DNA from: Fibrella aquatilis
Lineage (GTDB): Bacteria > Bacteroidota > Bacteroidia > Cytophagales > Spirosomataceae
DNA length: 64,000 nt
Assembly: GCF_017353255.1 (NCBI RefSeq)
Contig: NZ_JAFMYU010000010.1
Location: 1-64,000, forward strand
Direction of reading: 5' to 3'
The translations under genes and the position numbers were made by a program. Below are positions 36,729-45,236 of the stretch, piece after piece. Numbering within the stretch: the first letter of the stretch is position 1; every line of letters starts with the position of its first letter. The notes below the pieces were generated by a model. That model had not been told where the DNA came from. It was given only the letters and a program-made list of their open reading frames with translations, and made no database searches.

Positions 36729-38231
36729 ATGAAAATCCTTGACGTTGACCAGATTCGGCAACTCGATCAGTACACCATACTCAACGAACCCATTGCCCCT
36801 ATTCAGCTCATGGAGCGGGCATCGCAGGCCTTTACCAACTGGTTTATGGCCCATTACGACACAAAAACCGCCGTTAAGGTCTTCTGCGGACTAGGCAACA
36901 ACGGCGGCGACGGCCTGGCCATTGCCCGGATGCTCATTCAGGCAGCCTATAATGTAGAGGTATTTGTGGTACGCTATGCCCCACGAGAGTCTGACGATTT
37001 TGCGCATAACCACCGCCGCCTCAAACTGCTTACCAACCCCATCTACATCGAAAATGGGGGCGATATTCCCACCCTGCGCCATAGCGATGTGGTGATCGAC
37101 GCCATCCTGGGTTCGGGCATTTCGCGGCCGGCCGAGGGCATTGTCAGGGCCGTTATCGAAGCCATCAACCGCGCCCCGGCCTGCGTAGTGTCGGTCGATA
37201 TGGCCAGCGGGTTATACGCCAACTCAGCTACCGAACCGGGCGAGATCACCATTACGCCCGACCACACGGTAACCTTCGAGATGCCCAAGCTGGCCATGAT
37301 GCTGCCGGGCAATGCCAAGTCGGTTGGGGAGTGGCACGTGGTCGACATCGGCCTGCACCAACGCTTCATCGACCAGTCGCCGACACCGTATTATTATACC
37401 ACCCGCGACGAAGCCCGGCTGCTGCTGCGGCGGCGCGAACGGTTTTCCAACAAAGGCACCTTTGGTCATGCCCTGCTGCTGGTGGGCAGCTACGGCAAAA
37501 TTGGCGCGGGGGTGCTGGCGGCGCGGGCCTGCCTGCGGTCGGGGGTAGGGCTGCTCACGGTGCAGGTGCCCCGTTGCGGCTACGGCATTCTGCAAACGGC
37601 GGTGCCCGAAGTCATGTGCCGCCCCGACGTGCATGAACGCCTGCTCACCGGCCCCAGCGAAGTAGAAGGTCCCGCCCTGGCCGATTACGCCGCCGTGGGT
37701 ATTGGGCCGGGCATTGGCAAAGCACCCGAAACGGCCCGCTTTCTGCGCGAAGTGCTCACCAACTGCCGCAAGCCCGTGGTGGTAGATGCCGACGCCCTGA
37801 ACCTGCTGGCCGAACAGCGGGACCTGATGGGTCTGTTGCCCGAAAACAGCATTCTGACCCCCCACCCCAAAGAGTTTGAACGGCTCACTCAGCGCTGGCA
37901 GAACGACTACGACAAGCTCGAAATCCTCCGCGATTTTGCCCAGCGCAAGCAAGTGATTGTGGTGCTGAAAGGTGCCCACACGGCCGTGGCCCTTCCCAAC
38001 GGCGATGTGCATTTCAACTCAACGGGCAACCCTGGCATGAGCACCGGCGGCACCGGCGACGTGCTAACGGGTGTACTAACGGCCTTGCTGGCTCAGGGGT
38101 ACGACCCCGTTGAGGCAGCGGTGCTGGGCGTTTTTGCCCACGGCCATGCTGGCGATCTGGCTGCCAAGCAACATGGCGAGGTTGGTCTGACCGCCTCTGA
38201 CGTAACCGACAGCCTGCAATGGACGTGGTAA
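36729..38231 (+). CDS. nnrDE: Bifunctional NAD(P)H-hydrate epimerase / ADP-dependent dehydratase
   Basis: A 500-residue two-domain repair enzyme. The N-terminal YjeF_N epimerase domain (about 1-215) has CGLGNNGGDGLAIARML and VDMASGLYANS. The C-terminal carbohydrate-kinase-like domain (about 225-495) has GTFGHALLLVGSYGKIGAGVLA, VVDADALNLL, TPHPKEFERL and the catalytic loop NPGMSTGGTGDVLTG. Together they restore NADH and NADPH from their hydrated forms. The fused form is usual in Bacteria. It is divergent from rplS. Confidence 0.93.
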   Translation: MKILDVDQIRQLDQYTILNEPIAPIQLMERASQAFTNWFMAHYDTKTAVKVFCGLGNNGGDGLAIARMLIQAAYNVEVFVVRYAPRESDDFAHNHRRLKLLTNPIYIENGGDIPTLRHSDVVIDAILGSGISRPAEGIVRAVIEAINRAPACVVSVDMASGLYANSATEPGEITITPDHTVTFEMPKLAMMLPGNAKSVGEWHVVDIGLHQRFIDQSPTPYYYTTRDEARLLLRRRERFSNKGTFGHALLLVGSYGKIGAGVLAARACLRSGVGLLTVQVPRCGYGILQTAVPEVMCRPDVHERLLTGPSEVEGPALADYAAVGIGPGIGKAPETARFLREVLTNCRKPVVVDADALNLLAEQRDLMGLLPENSILTPHPKEFERLTQRWQNDYDKLEILRDFAQRKQVIVVLKGAHTAVALPNGDVHFNSTGNPGMSTGGTGDVLTGVLTALLAQGYDPVEAAVLGVFAHGHAGDLAAKQHGEVGLTASDVTDSLQWTW

Positions 38232-38485
38232 TGGAGTGATGATTTTCTACAGAATTGTGAAAAAAAATCCCCAGTTGATGCCACTTTTTTCCTAAGATAG
38301 ATACTAATACATGTGTCTATAATGCAATTTTGTGAAGCGTACAACTTACTTAACTACCGCTTAATCAACAGTTTACTGTCAGTTGAGCGAATCGCGTAGT
38401 TATACGCTATCTCGCCTAACGATCAGGCACCAAATTTGACTTGTGATTGTGCACACAGCCTCACTTAACAACAATCACGAGAAAC

Positions 38486-38650
38486 ATGGGAAATTACACA
38501 CAACGCGAGTGGCGGCTTAGTCAGTCCCCCTCCAAATCGCGGGCCGACTTAGGCCAAACAGCCGCGCTGGGCGGCACGACAGTAGCTTTGTTTGCCTATA
38601 TCGTGTATCATTTCGTTTATCCCCTCGTGGCCAAAGGTCTGCTCTTCTAA
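38486..38650 (+). CDS. Small single-pass membrane protein, function unknown
   Basis: A 54-residue protein beginning MGNYTQREWRLSQSPSKSRA and ending in one transmembrane helix (GGTTVALFAYIVYHFVYPLVA). The open frame begins 13 codons upstream, but the ATG at 38486 follows a purine-rich ACGAGAAAC stretch. A good terminator stands 41 bp behind it, which supports a real gene. No family was recognised. The 254 bp before it hold only AT-rich promoter-like DNA. Confidence 0.55.
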   Translation: MGNYTQREWRLSQSPSKSRADLGQTAALGGTTVALFAYIVYHFVYPLVAKGLLF

Positions 38651-38690
38651 GCATTTTATAGTTTGTTATTGCACTACTTTCCACTCCTGC

Positions 38691-38720
38691 AAAAAGCCCG
38701 TTCTTCTGAGCGGGCTTTTT
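38691..38720 (+). terminator. Intrinsic terminator of the small membrane protein gene
   Basis: AAAAAGCCCG-TTCTTCTGAG-CGGGCTTTTT: a 10-bp G+C-rich stem followed directly by a T-run. Confidence 0.8.
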
Positions 38721-38735
38721 CGTTTGGATACGATT

Positions 38736-38825
38736 AAACACGAAGACGTAGAGGTTCCACGGAGAACGCGGAGAAAAAATACGGTTGCCCTGTGCGCTCT
38801 ATGAATTCTCTTTGTCTTCGTGTTT
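38736..38825. repeat. Long inverted repeat with 12-bp perfect ends
   Basis: AAACACGAAGAC (38736-38747) pairs with GTCTTCGTGTTT (38814-38825). The inner flanks pair partly (GTAGAG with CTCTTT). The left arm continues as low-complexity CGGAGAACGCGGAG words. It sits between the small membrane protein and the feoB tail copy and belongs to the palindrome class described in the findings. Confidence 0.5.
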
Positions 38826-38829
38826 GACA

Positions 38830-38949
38830 TCAACTCAAAGCCAGGTACGTTATCAGCGCCGAGACGTAAGCCAGCACGCTCATATAGCTGAGTTGCACCA
38901 AGGGGTAGATCCAGCCTTTGGTTTCGCGATAGGTGGTAGCAATGGTGCT
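38830..38949 (-). pseudogene. Duplicated 3' tail of feoB (39 codons plus stop)
   Basis: On the minus strand this stretch reads STIATTYRETKGWIYPLVQL and goes on to a stop codon at 38830. It aligns without a gap to the last 39 codons of the intact feoB (39550-39669), at a constant offset of 720 bp. About a dozen bases differ, many silent, yet the protein frame and stop are kept. It has no start and is cut off from any gene at 38950. A PIN toxin-antitoxin pair lies exactly between the two copies. Confidence 0.8.
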
Positions 38950-39009
38950 GACAGAGCCGTTAGTTTCGTATCTTTAAACTTATTCTTCGCTCATAAAGCA
39001 CAGCCAACA

Positions 39010-39174
39010 ATGGTCGTTCGACTTAAGCCGAAAACGGCACAAAAGCAGGTCAAAGCTATTTTGCACAAAGCAAAAGAGACACATAAACCATTCGATATCA
39101 GTCGATTCGCCGGTGCGCTGACATGGGGGCAGGATGCTGTCGAATTTCAGAGAGAACTACGGCGAGAAGAGTAA
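39010..39174 (+). CDS. Antitoxin of a PIN-type (VapBC-like) pair
   Basis: A 54-residue protein from the ATG at 39010 (MVVRLKPKTAQKQVKAILHK). The open frame runs further upstream through the feoB tail copy, which cannot be coding on this strand. It is basic at the start and ends DAVEFQRELRREE. The TAA stop is followed at once by the toxin ATG. The size and the tight coupling to a PIN protein make it the cognate antitoxin, probably both neutralising the toxin and repressing the pair. No DNA-binding fold was assigned. Confidence 0.72.
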   Translation: MVVRLKPKTAQKQVKAILHKAKETHKPFDISRFAGALTWGQDAVEFQRELRREE

Positions 39175-39549
39175 ATGGAGCAACTTTTCTGCGACACAAA
39201 CGCCCTCATTCGGTTTCTGGAAAATGACGAAACAGTAGTCCCACTGCTTTCTGGAAAGCGGTTGTTCATCTCGGCGATCACAGAGATGGAACTACAATGT
39301 AAACCAGACATGAAGGCTGCGGAACGCGCCATCATTCGGGAATTGCTGACTTACCTGACAATCATTGATCTTACAGCGGCCATTAAAAACCGGGCCGTCA
39401 AAGTGCGCCTTTCTGCACGCCTTGAACTGATGGACGCCATTGTTGGTGCATCAGCCATTGAGACGGGTTTACCACTCGTTACCGCCGACGAAAAGTTTAG
39501 TAGTCTCCGAGGCACCGACGTATTGATTCTGCCTGGCAGAACGGGTTAA
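39175..39549 (+). CDS. PIN-domain toxin (VapC-like ribonuclease)
   Basis: A 124-residue PIN domain. The expected acidic residues are present: Asp7 in FCDTNALIRFL, Glu near 37 in ISAITEMELQ, Asp near 87 in LMDAIVGASAIETGLPLVTADEKF, and Asp near 103 in the same stretch. PIN toxins cut specific RNAs with Mg2+ or Mn2+. Its stop codon directly abuts the stop codon of feoB on the opposite strand, and the feoB 3' tail is repeated on the other side of the pair. This placement is discussed in the findings. Confidence 0.85.
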   Translation: MEQLFCDTNALIRFLENDETVVPLLSGKRLFISAITEMELQCKPDMKAAERAIIRELLTYLTIIDLTAAIKNRAVKVRLSARLELMDAIVGASAIETGLPLVTADEKFSSLRGTDVLILPGRTG

Positions 39550-41700
39550 TTACTTCAGAATCAAGTACGTTATTAGCGCCGAGACGTAAGCCAGCACGCT
39601 CATATAGCCGAGTTGCACCAGGGGCCAGGTCCATCCTTTGGTTTCGCGGTAGGTAGTGGCAATTGTGCTCATGCACATCATGGCGAAGACGTAAAATACC
39701 AGCAGCGACCAGGCTACGGCAGGGGTGTAGCGCGGTCCGCCCGTTTCGGGGTTGCGCTCGTTTTGCAGCCGCTGACGGATCGTGGGGTTGTCTTCGGTGT
39801 TGCCCGCACCGATGCTGTAGATGGTCGACATGGTGCCGACAAACACTTCGCGGGCGGCGAAGGAAGCCAGTAAGGCCACGCCGATTTTCCAATCGTAGCC
39901 CAGGGGTCGAATGGCCGGTTCAATGAAATGGCCGAAGTGACCAGCGTAGGAGGCCTCCATGCGTTGGGCGGCAATGGCGTTGGCCACGTCGTCGGTGATG
40001 GGTTTGCCCTGATGCTGCTGCCGAACGCGGGCTTCGGCCTGCTCCATCTGGTTGCCGGGGCCGTAGCTTGCCAGCACCCACAGCACAATGGATATGGCCA
40101 GAATAACTCGCCCGGCCTCCCACACAAACGAGCGTACGCTTTCCCAGACCGTAAGGCCTACGTGATTCCAGCGAGGCCATTTGAAGGTAGGCAACTCCAT
40201 CACAAACAGGCTCCGCTCCTTTGTTTTCAGCAGCTTTTTAAATACCCACGCTGCCCCCAGGGCCGACACCAGTCCCAGCAGATACAGGCTCATGAGGGCT
40301 AGCCCCTGCAAATTGAACAGCCCCCCCACGCGCCGGTCGGGCACGACCAGGGCAATCAGGATGGTATAGATGGGCAACCGAGCCGAGCAGCTCATCAGCG
40401 GGGTGACCAAAATGGTGATGAGCCGGTCGCGGCGCGAGGCAATGGCGCGGGTGGCCATAATGGCGGGCACGGCGCAGGCCACGCCTGAAATAAGTGGCAC
40501 CACGCTCCGCCCGTTCAACCCAAACTTGCGCATGATCCGGTCCATCAGCACCATCACCCGCGACATGTAGCCCGACTCTTCGAGCAGTGAGACGAGCAAG
40601 AATAACAGCGCGATTTGCGGAATAAAGACCAGAATGCCCCCAATGCCAACAATGACGCCGTCGGTGAGCAGGTCAGACAACGGGCCAGGGGGCAGACCGT
40701 CTTTAAGCGACCCATTGATCCAGGCAATACCCTCGTCGATAGCATCCTGAAAGGGCGTGGCCCAGGCAAAAATAGCCTGGAAAATAAGTAGCAAAATAGC
40801 CCCGAAGATGACATACCCCCAGACCGGATGCAGCAAAAACCGGTCGAGTTTCTGGCTCCACGTAGGTTGCCCTACTGGCCGGTTGCTGGTGACGGCATCC
40901 GTAATGACACCCGCAATCAGCTCGTAGCGCCGGATGGTTTCGCGCACCTGAAAGGCCGGTTCGCTGAACTGGTAGCTGTCGATTAGTACGTCCAGGCCTT
41001 CGCGCTGCTGCCGGTTTAGGAACGTGAAGCCGTCGTGCTGAATGACGTATTGCAGGGCCAGGTAGCTGTTGTCGAGGCCATACTGCGCTTTGGTTTCGGC
41101 CAGCAGGCCGGGCTTTCCAGCAGCAAGAGCTTCGGCCAGAACAGGGTCGGTTTCGGGGTCGAAGAACAGCGATTCGGCCACGATTGGCTCCTCTAGTTGC
41201 TGCAATACGGCTTTTTTCACCAGCTCAACGCCTTCGCCTGTGCGGGCGTTGATGCGCACTACGGGCACACCCAGCCGCATTGACAGCCGCACGGCGTTGA
41301 CGTCCTGCTGCTGCTGTTTGGCTACGTCGAGCATGTTCAGCGCCAGCACCACCGGCACGTGCAGATCCATGATCTGGGTGAATAACAGCAGGTTACGCCG
41401 CAGGTTCGAGGCGTCGAGCACCACCACGGCCACGTCGGGGTAATCGGGGTGGCGGGGGTTAGCCAGGATGTCGGTAACGAGTTGTTCGTCGGGCGACTTG
41501 GGGTAGATCGAATACACACCCGGCAAGTCAACCACGGTAATGGGCGTGGTGGGCGTGAGCTGGCAGGTGCCCGATTTTTTGTCCATCGTCACGCCGGGGA
41601 AATTGCCCGTTTTCTGACGAAGGCCCGTAAGCTGATTGAAGAGAGATGATTTACCGGCGTTGGGATTCCCAATCAGGGCCAGTGTGGAAGACGATGCCAA
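39550..41700 (-). CDS. feoB: Ferrous iron transporter B
   Basis: A 716-residue inner-membrane Fe(II) importer. The N-terminal GTPase domain has G1 GNPNAGKSSLFNQLTG (11-26), G3 VVDLPGVYSI and G4 ALNMLDVAKQ. A helical GDP-release region follows, and then the permease core with two gate motifs (SGVACAVPAIMATRAI and FAAREVFVGTMSTIYS). The length is typical for Bacteroidota FeoB. feoA lies 69 bp upstream on the same strand. The last 40 codons are duplicated 720 bp away across a toxin-antitoxin pair. Confidence 0.95.
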   Translation of the reverse strand: MASSSTLALIGNPNAGKSSLFNQLTGLRQKTGNFPGVTMDKKSGTCQLTPTTPITVVDLPGVYSIYPKSPDEQLVTDILANPRHPDYPDVAVVVLDASNLRRNLLLFTQIMDLHVPVVLALNMLDVAKQQQQDVNAVRLSMRLGVPVVRINARTGEGVELVKKAVLQQLEEPIVAESLFFDPETDPVLAEALAAGKPGLLAETKAQYGLDNSYLALQYVIQHDGFTFLNRQQREGLDVLIDSYQFSEPAFQVRETIRRYELIAGVITDAVTSNRPVGQPTWSQKLDRFLLHPVWGYVIFGAILLLIFQAIFAWATPFQDAIDEGIAWINGSLKDGLPPGPLSDLLTDGVIVGIGGILVFIPQIALLFLLVSLLEESGYMSRVMVLMDRIMRKFGLNGRSVVPLISGVACAVPAIMATRAIASRRDRLITILVTPLMSCSARLPIYTILIALVVPDRRVGGLFNLQGLALMSLYLLGLVSALGAAWVFKKLLKTKERSLFVMELPTFKWPRWNHVGLTVWESVRSFVWEAGRVILAISIVLWVLASYGPGNQMEQAEARVRQQHQGKPITDDVANAIAAQRMEASYAGHFGHFIEPAIRPLGYDWKIGVALLASFAAREVFVGTMSTIYSIGAGNTEDNPTIRQRLQNERNPETGGPRYTPAVAWSLLVFYVFAMMCMSTIATTYRETKGWTWPLVQLGYMSVLAYVSALITYLILK

Positions 41701-41769
41701 GGTTTATGTACACAGTTACCGCGTTTGGCGCAGATTGCCCCAATTGAGCACGGTGGATGCACCAAACGC

Positions 41770-42000
41770 TTATTCCCCTTCAAGTAAAATGGTGGCGGCT
41801 TCGGCCCGGCGCAATGACAGGCAATAGCCCGACACGTTGAGGCAGATGGGGTCACCCATGGGTGCTTTGCAGTGCAGGCAAACTTCTTCACCAGGCAGGC
41901 AACCCATTTCAAGCAATTTGATTGAAGCCCATTGGTCACTAAACGACTTGATCCGGGCAATTTCGCCAGGTTTCAGGTCTGCTACAGTGCGGTTGCTCAT
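41770..42000 (-). CDS. feoA: Ferrous iron transport protein A
   Basis: A 76-residue SH3-like protein (DLKPGEIARIKSF, KLLEMGCLPGEEV and RRAEAATILLE), the usual small cytoplasmic partner of FeoB. It precedes feoB in one operon with a 69-bp gap. Three Cys (in GCLPGEEVCLHC) are spaced so that they could bind metal, which is not universal in the family. Confidence 0.9.
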   Translation of the reverse strand: MSNRTVADLKPGEIARIKSFSDQWASIKLLEMGCLPGEEVCLHCKAPMGDPICLNVSGYCLSLRRAEAATILLEGE

Positions 42001-42096
42001 GGTATCCTTATTTAGACTTCATTTAAACAAACGCAAGTTTAGGGGCTAAAGTTTGTGTTTGCAAGAATTGTTTGCCGAGCGGTAGTGGTGGTTTTC

Positions 42097-43524
42097 TTAG
42101 TTATTCGACTGATTGATGATGCCCGAATTGCCCGTGCCATACTGGAATACACCTGCCGTCTGACCATCCATTTGGTTAATCATCAGCGTGTTACCAACCC
42201 CATACTGCGTGGCGTAATTGCTGAAATCAGCCAGTGACGTGCCTTTCACAAGGTTGCGGTTCCCCGTTTGTGTGATCGTAGCCTCCTGCTTATTACCCAC
42301 CTGATACACCTTGCTACTATTATCGGCGTCATGCTGGCTTATACGAACAACGTTCTGGCTAGAGACGCCCAATGCCTCAATACGGGCAATGCCGGCCGAC
42401 GCCGCATTGCGCCCCTGGTATACCTCAGCGTTATTGTTGGTAGTAGTAACGGTCCCATCAATCTGCTCAATGATGGCGGTATTACCTCCTGATCCACCAA
42501 CGGCGTAAGCATTTGACTGGCTGATCTTGGCCATGTTTGTTAAGGTCAGCAGGCCGGTACGACCCTGCACGATCGAAGCCGTGTTGTTTTTTGAGTGATT
42601 TGTCTGGTCAATCTGCGCGTTATTGCTACCAAGTCCGGACTGGTCAATAACAGCCACGTTATTATGGCTATTGTCTGCCTCCGTAATCAGTGCCCGTTGG
42701 TTCAGGGTATTCGCCTGTTGTGTAATACGCGCATCGTTGTTTCGGGCATCATTGCTCTGGATAATCGTACCCATATGGCCATTGCTAACCTGCCGTATAT
42801 GGGCATTATTGCCGAGGCTCAGGTTGTTCTGACTAATAGTGCCGTAGCTTCCCTGTCCCTGCTGTTCCAGCGTAGCCGTATTACCCTCCGAACGACCGGT
42901 CAGTCCACCTGTTTGCTCAATGGTTGCGTAGCCCCAGCCAGCCAACCCAGGCGATGCAGGAGCTTGCTTCATGATGACTGAGTTGCCAAACGATCCGTTA
43001 CCCTGCGTGATCGTTGCGTGATCTTCCCCAAGTTGATCTACGGTAGTTACGTTACCATTGCTGATACCAAACAGACCGCCATCCTGCGCAATGGTGACCG
43101 TATTATGTCCCACCTGCCGGACAAAGGCATAGTTACCGTCGCGGGTGCCGGGGACTGGTTCTGCACTCGACACGGTTACCGTGGCGTTACCCGCACCGCT
43201 ATTATTACTTTGGCTGATAAAGGCCAGGTTGCCACCCGTGCCCTGCGCCGCATCGTCGGCCTGGGTTACTTCGGCGTAGTTCGAGGCTGAACCTTCCGTC
43301 TGATTGATAGTGACCCTGTTACTGCTGATTCCTGACTGCGTCGTTACGGCCATGTTGCCATAGTTGTGTGCTGCCCCTTCCCGTTGATCGATGAGTGAAA
43401 CTTGATTGCTGCCAATTAGTGTCTGTACACTTTTCTGGGCAACACCCGCCTGATAGGTGGTCTGGGCAAAACAAGTGGCGGCAACAGCCATGAGTAGGGT
43501 GCCGGTCAGTAGTAGCTTGTGCAT
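42097..43524 (-). CDS. Secreted curlin-repeat protein
   Basis: A 475-residue exported protein with a signal peptide (MHKLLLTGTLLMAVAATCFAQ). The mature part is made of curlin-type units such as NRVTINQTEG, GNVTTVDQLG and NARITQQA. It ends GTGNSGIINQSNN, like its neighbours. It is the last of three same-strand curlin genes (149 bp and 132 bp apart), each with its own hairpin or gap behind it, so each may be transcribed singly. A role as an amyloid or adhesive fibre subunit is inferred from the family. Confidence 0.83.
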   Translation of the reverse strand: MHKLLLTGTLLMAVAATCFAQTTYQAGVAQKSVQTLIGSNQVSLIDQREGAAHNYGNMAVTTQSGISSNRVTINQTEGSASNYAEVTQADDAAQGTGGNLAFISQSNNSGAGNATVTVSSAEPVPGTRDGNYAFVRQVGHNTVTIAQDGGLFGISNGNVTTVDQLGEDHATITQGNGSFGNSVIMKQAPASPGLAGWGYATIEQTGGLTGRSEGNTATLEQQGQGSYGTISQNNLSLGNNAHIRQVSNGHMGTIIQSNDARNNDARITQQANTLNQRALITEADNSHNNVAVIDQSGLGSNNAQIDQTNHSKNNTASIVQGRTGLLTLTNMAKISQSNAYAVGGSGGNTAIIEQIDGTVTTTNNNAEVYQGRNAASAGIARIEALGVSSQNVVRISQHDADNSSKVYQVGNKQEATITQTGNRNLVKGTSLADFSNYATQYGVGNTLMINQMDGQTAGVFQYGTGNSGIINQSNN

Positions 43525-43620
43525 GAGTAGTGGTAGTTGAGTATAGGTGCCTAAAAGTAATCATTAACAACGCCTCAATTATAAGGTATGATTATATTAA
43601 TTGCATGATTCGTTCATAAA

Positions 43621-43650
43621 AAATGCCGCTATTTTTCAATAGCGGCATTT
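43621..43650 (-). terminator. Hairpin terminator behind the second curlin gene
   Basis: AAATGCCGCTATT-TTTC-AATAGCGGCATTT, a perfect 13-bp stem, 24 bp behind the stop codon of the curlin gene at 43674-45104. Confidence 0.8.
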
Positions 43651-43673
43651 CAACGTATATAATTCAGCGTTAG

Positions 43674-45104
43674 TTAATTGCTGCCTGTCTGCACCACGGT
43701 ACTGGCATTGCCCGTACCGTACTGAAATGAGGCGGCGGTGTTGGGAGCGGTCAGGTTGGTTTGTGTGATGCTCAGCGTATTGCCCGCGCCGTACTGCGTG
43801 GCATACTCGTAAAACTCGTTGAGGCCCGTGCCGCGCACCACGTTGTTGTTGCCAGTCTGGCTTACAGTGGCCGTCTGACCGTCGCCCACCTGAAACACCC
43901 GCCCCCGGTTGCTGCTGCCCTGCTGGCTTACGGTAGCCGTGTTTTGGCTCGAAATGCCCAGCGCCTCAATGCGCGGATACCCCACCGACGCCGGACTTTG
44001 GCCCTGATACACCTCGCCGATGTTGCCGCCGCCACCGGCCGTGGTATTTTGGTTTACCGTAGCCTGATTTCCGTTGAGGCTCCCCTCGGCATAGGCATAT
44101 GACTGGCGGATGAATGCCACGTTGCCCAGCCCCTGCGTCTGCGCCGACCCCTGGTTTATCGTGGCCCTATTGTTAGCCGTTTCGGCAATTTGCTCAATGG
44201 TGGCTGTGCTGCCTGCGTCATATTGGTTGATGGTGGCGCTGTTGTCGTGGCTGTTGGTGGTTTCAGTAATCGTGGCGGTATTGGCCCCAGCCCCGGTCCA
44301 TTGGTTGATCTGGGCATCGTTGGCGTACGACAGGTTGTTTTGCAGGATCAACCCGGTGCCTGCCCCAGCCTCCTGGTTGATTGTTCCCTTGTTGTCTGCG
44401 CTGTAGTTGGTCTGGTATACGGTGGCCGTTTGCCCACCCTGGCGCTGAGTGATGGTAGCCCTATTGCCGTTGCTGCTGCCCAGGGCACCGCCCGTTTGGC
44501 TTACCGTGGCGTCGCTACCCACCACCGGTGTGCCCGTGGTGCCCTGCTCAATCATCGACAGGTTATTAGCTGAATTGTCGAGCTGATACACCGAGGTGGT
44601 GTTGGTGCCAACCTGGCTCGTGACCGACACGTTACCGTTGCTGCCACCCCGCGGGCCACCTTCCTGCAAGACTACCACCCCGTTGTTGCCTATTTGTTGC
44701 ACGTACGCATAGTTACCCTCGCGCGAGCCGGGTAGCGGTTGCCCGCCCCCCACGGGTGTTGTGGGCGTGCCACCACCGCTGTTTTTACTTTGGCTCACCA
44801 GCGCCGCGTTGCCCACCGCCGCACCGGCCGTCTGGTTCACGTCGGCGTAGTTTGATGACGATCCGTCATTCTGATTCACCGTGGCGTTGTTGGCCCGCAG
44901 GCCAGACTGATTGGTGCGCGCCTGGTTGCCGTAGTTCTGGCCCGTACCCTCAAGTTGATTAATAGACGACGTCTGGAGGTTGCCCGTCTGGTACTGACTT
45001 GTTTTTTGGTGATCGCCAACCTGGTTGTTGGTCGTGTTGTTTTGGGCCACGCCCGCCGTTGCTACTGCGATTGTTATAAGGCCGCTGAGTAGTTGCTTCT
45101 TCAT
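43674..45104 (-). CDS. Secreted curlin-repeat protein
   Basis: A 476-residue exported protein (MKKQLLSGLITIAVATAGVAQ leader). It has curlin-type units throughout (NNATVNQNDG, NKGTINQEAG, NTATVSQQG) and ends with GTGNASTVVQTGSN. It shares its layout, and near-equal length, with the gene at 42097-43524: both have a Pro-rich break with PLPGSREGNYAYV or PVPGTRDGNYAFV near residue 125, and IEALGISSQNTATVSQ or IEALGVSSQNVVRISQ late in the protein. These two are the closest pair among the four curlin genes. Confidence 0.83.
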   Translation of the reverse strand: MKKQLLSGLITIAVATAGVAQNNTTNNQVGDHQKTSQYQTGNLQTSSINQLEGTGQNYGNQARTNQSGLRANNATVNQNDGSSSNYADVNQTAGAAVGNAALVSQSKNSGGGTPTTPVGGGQPLPGSREGNYAYVQQIGNNGVVVLQEGGPRGGSNGNVSVTSQVGTNTTSVYQLDNSANNLSMIEQGTTGTPVVGSDATVSQTGGALGSSNGNRATITQRQGGQTATVYQTNYSADNKGTINQEAGAGTGLILQNNLSYANDAQINQWTGAGANTATITETTNSHDNSATINQYDAGSTATIEQIAETANNRATINQGSAQTQGLGNVAFIRQSYAYAEGSLNGNQATVNQNTTAGGGGNIGEVYQGQSPASVGYPRIEALGISSQNTATVSQQGSSNRGRVFQVGDGQTATVSQTGNNNVVRGTGLNEFYEYATQYGAGNTLSITQTNLTAPNTAASFQYGTGNASTVVQTGSN

Positions 45105-45185
45105 GTGCGAAAAACTGAATGAGTGACTGATGAAAACTACTTACTTAACGGAATGTAACAGGGGCGGTTTGGGCCACTAAATAGA

Positions 45186-45213
45186 AAAGCCGCCCCCAGT
45201 TGGGAGCGGCTTT
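45186..45213 (-). terminator. Hairpin terminator behind the third curlin gene
   Basis: AAAGCCGC-CCCCA-GT-TGGG-AGCGGCTTT, a G+C-rich stem with a one-base bulge, 23 bp behind the stop codon at 45237. Confidence 0.75.
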
Positions 45214-45236
45214 CAGGCTGTGGATGAAGCCTAACG

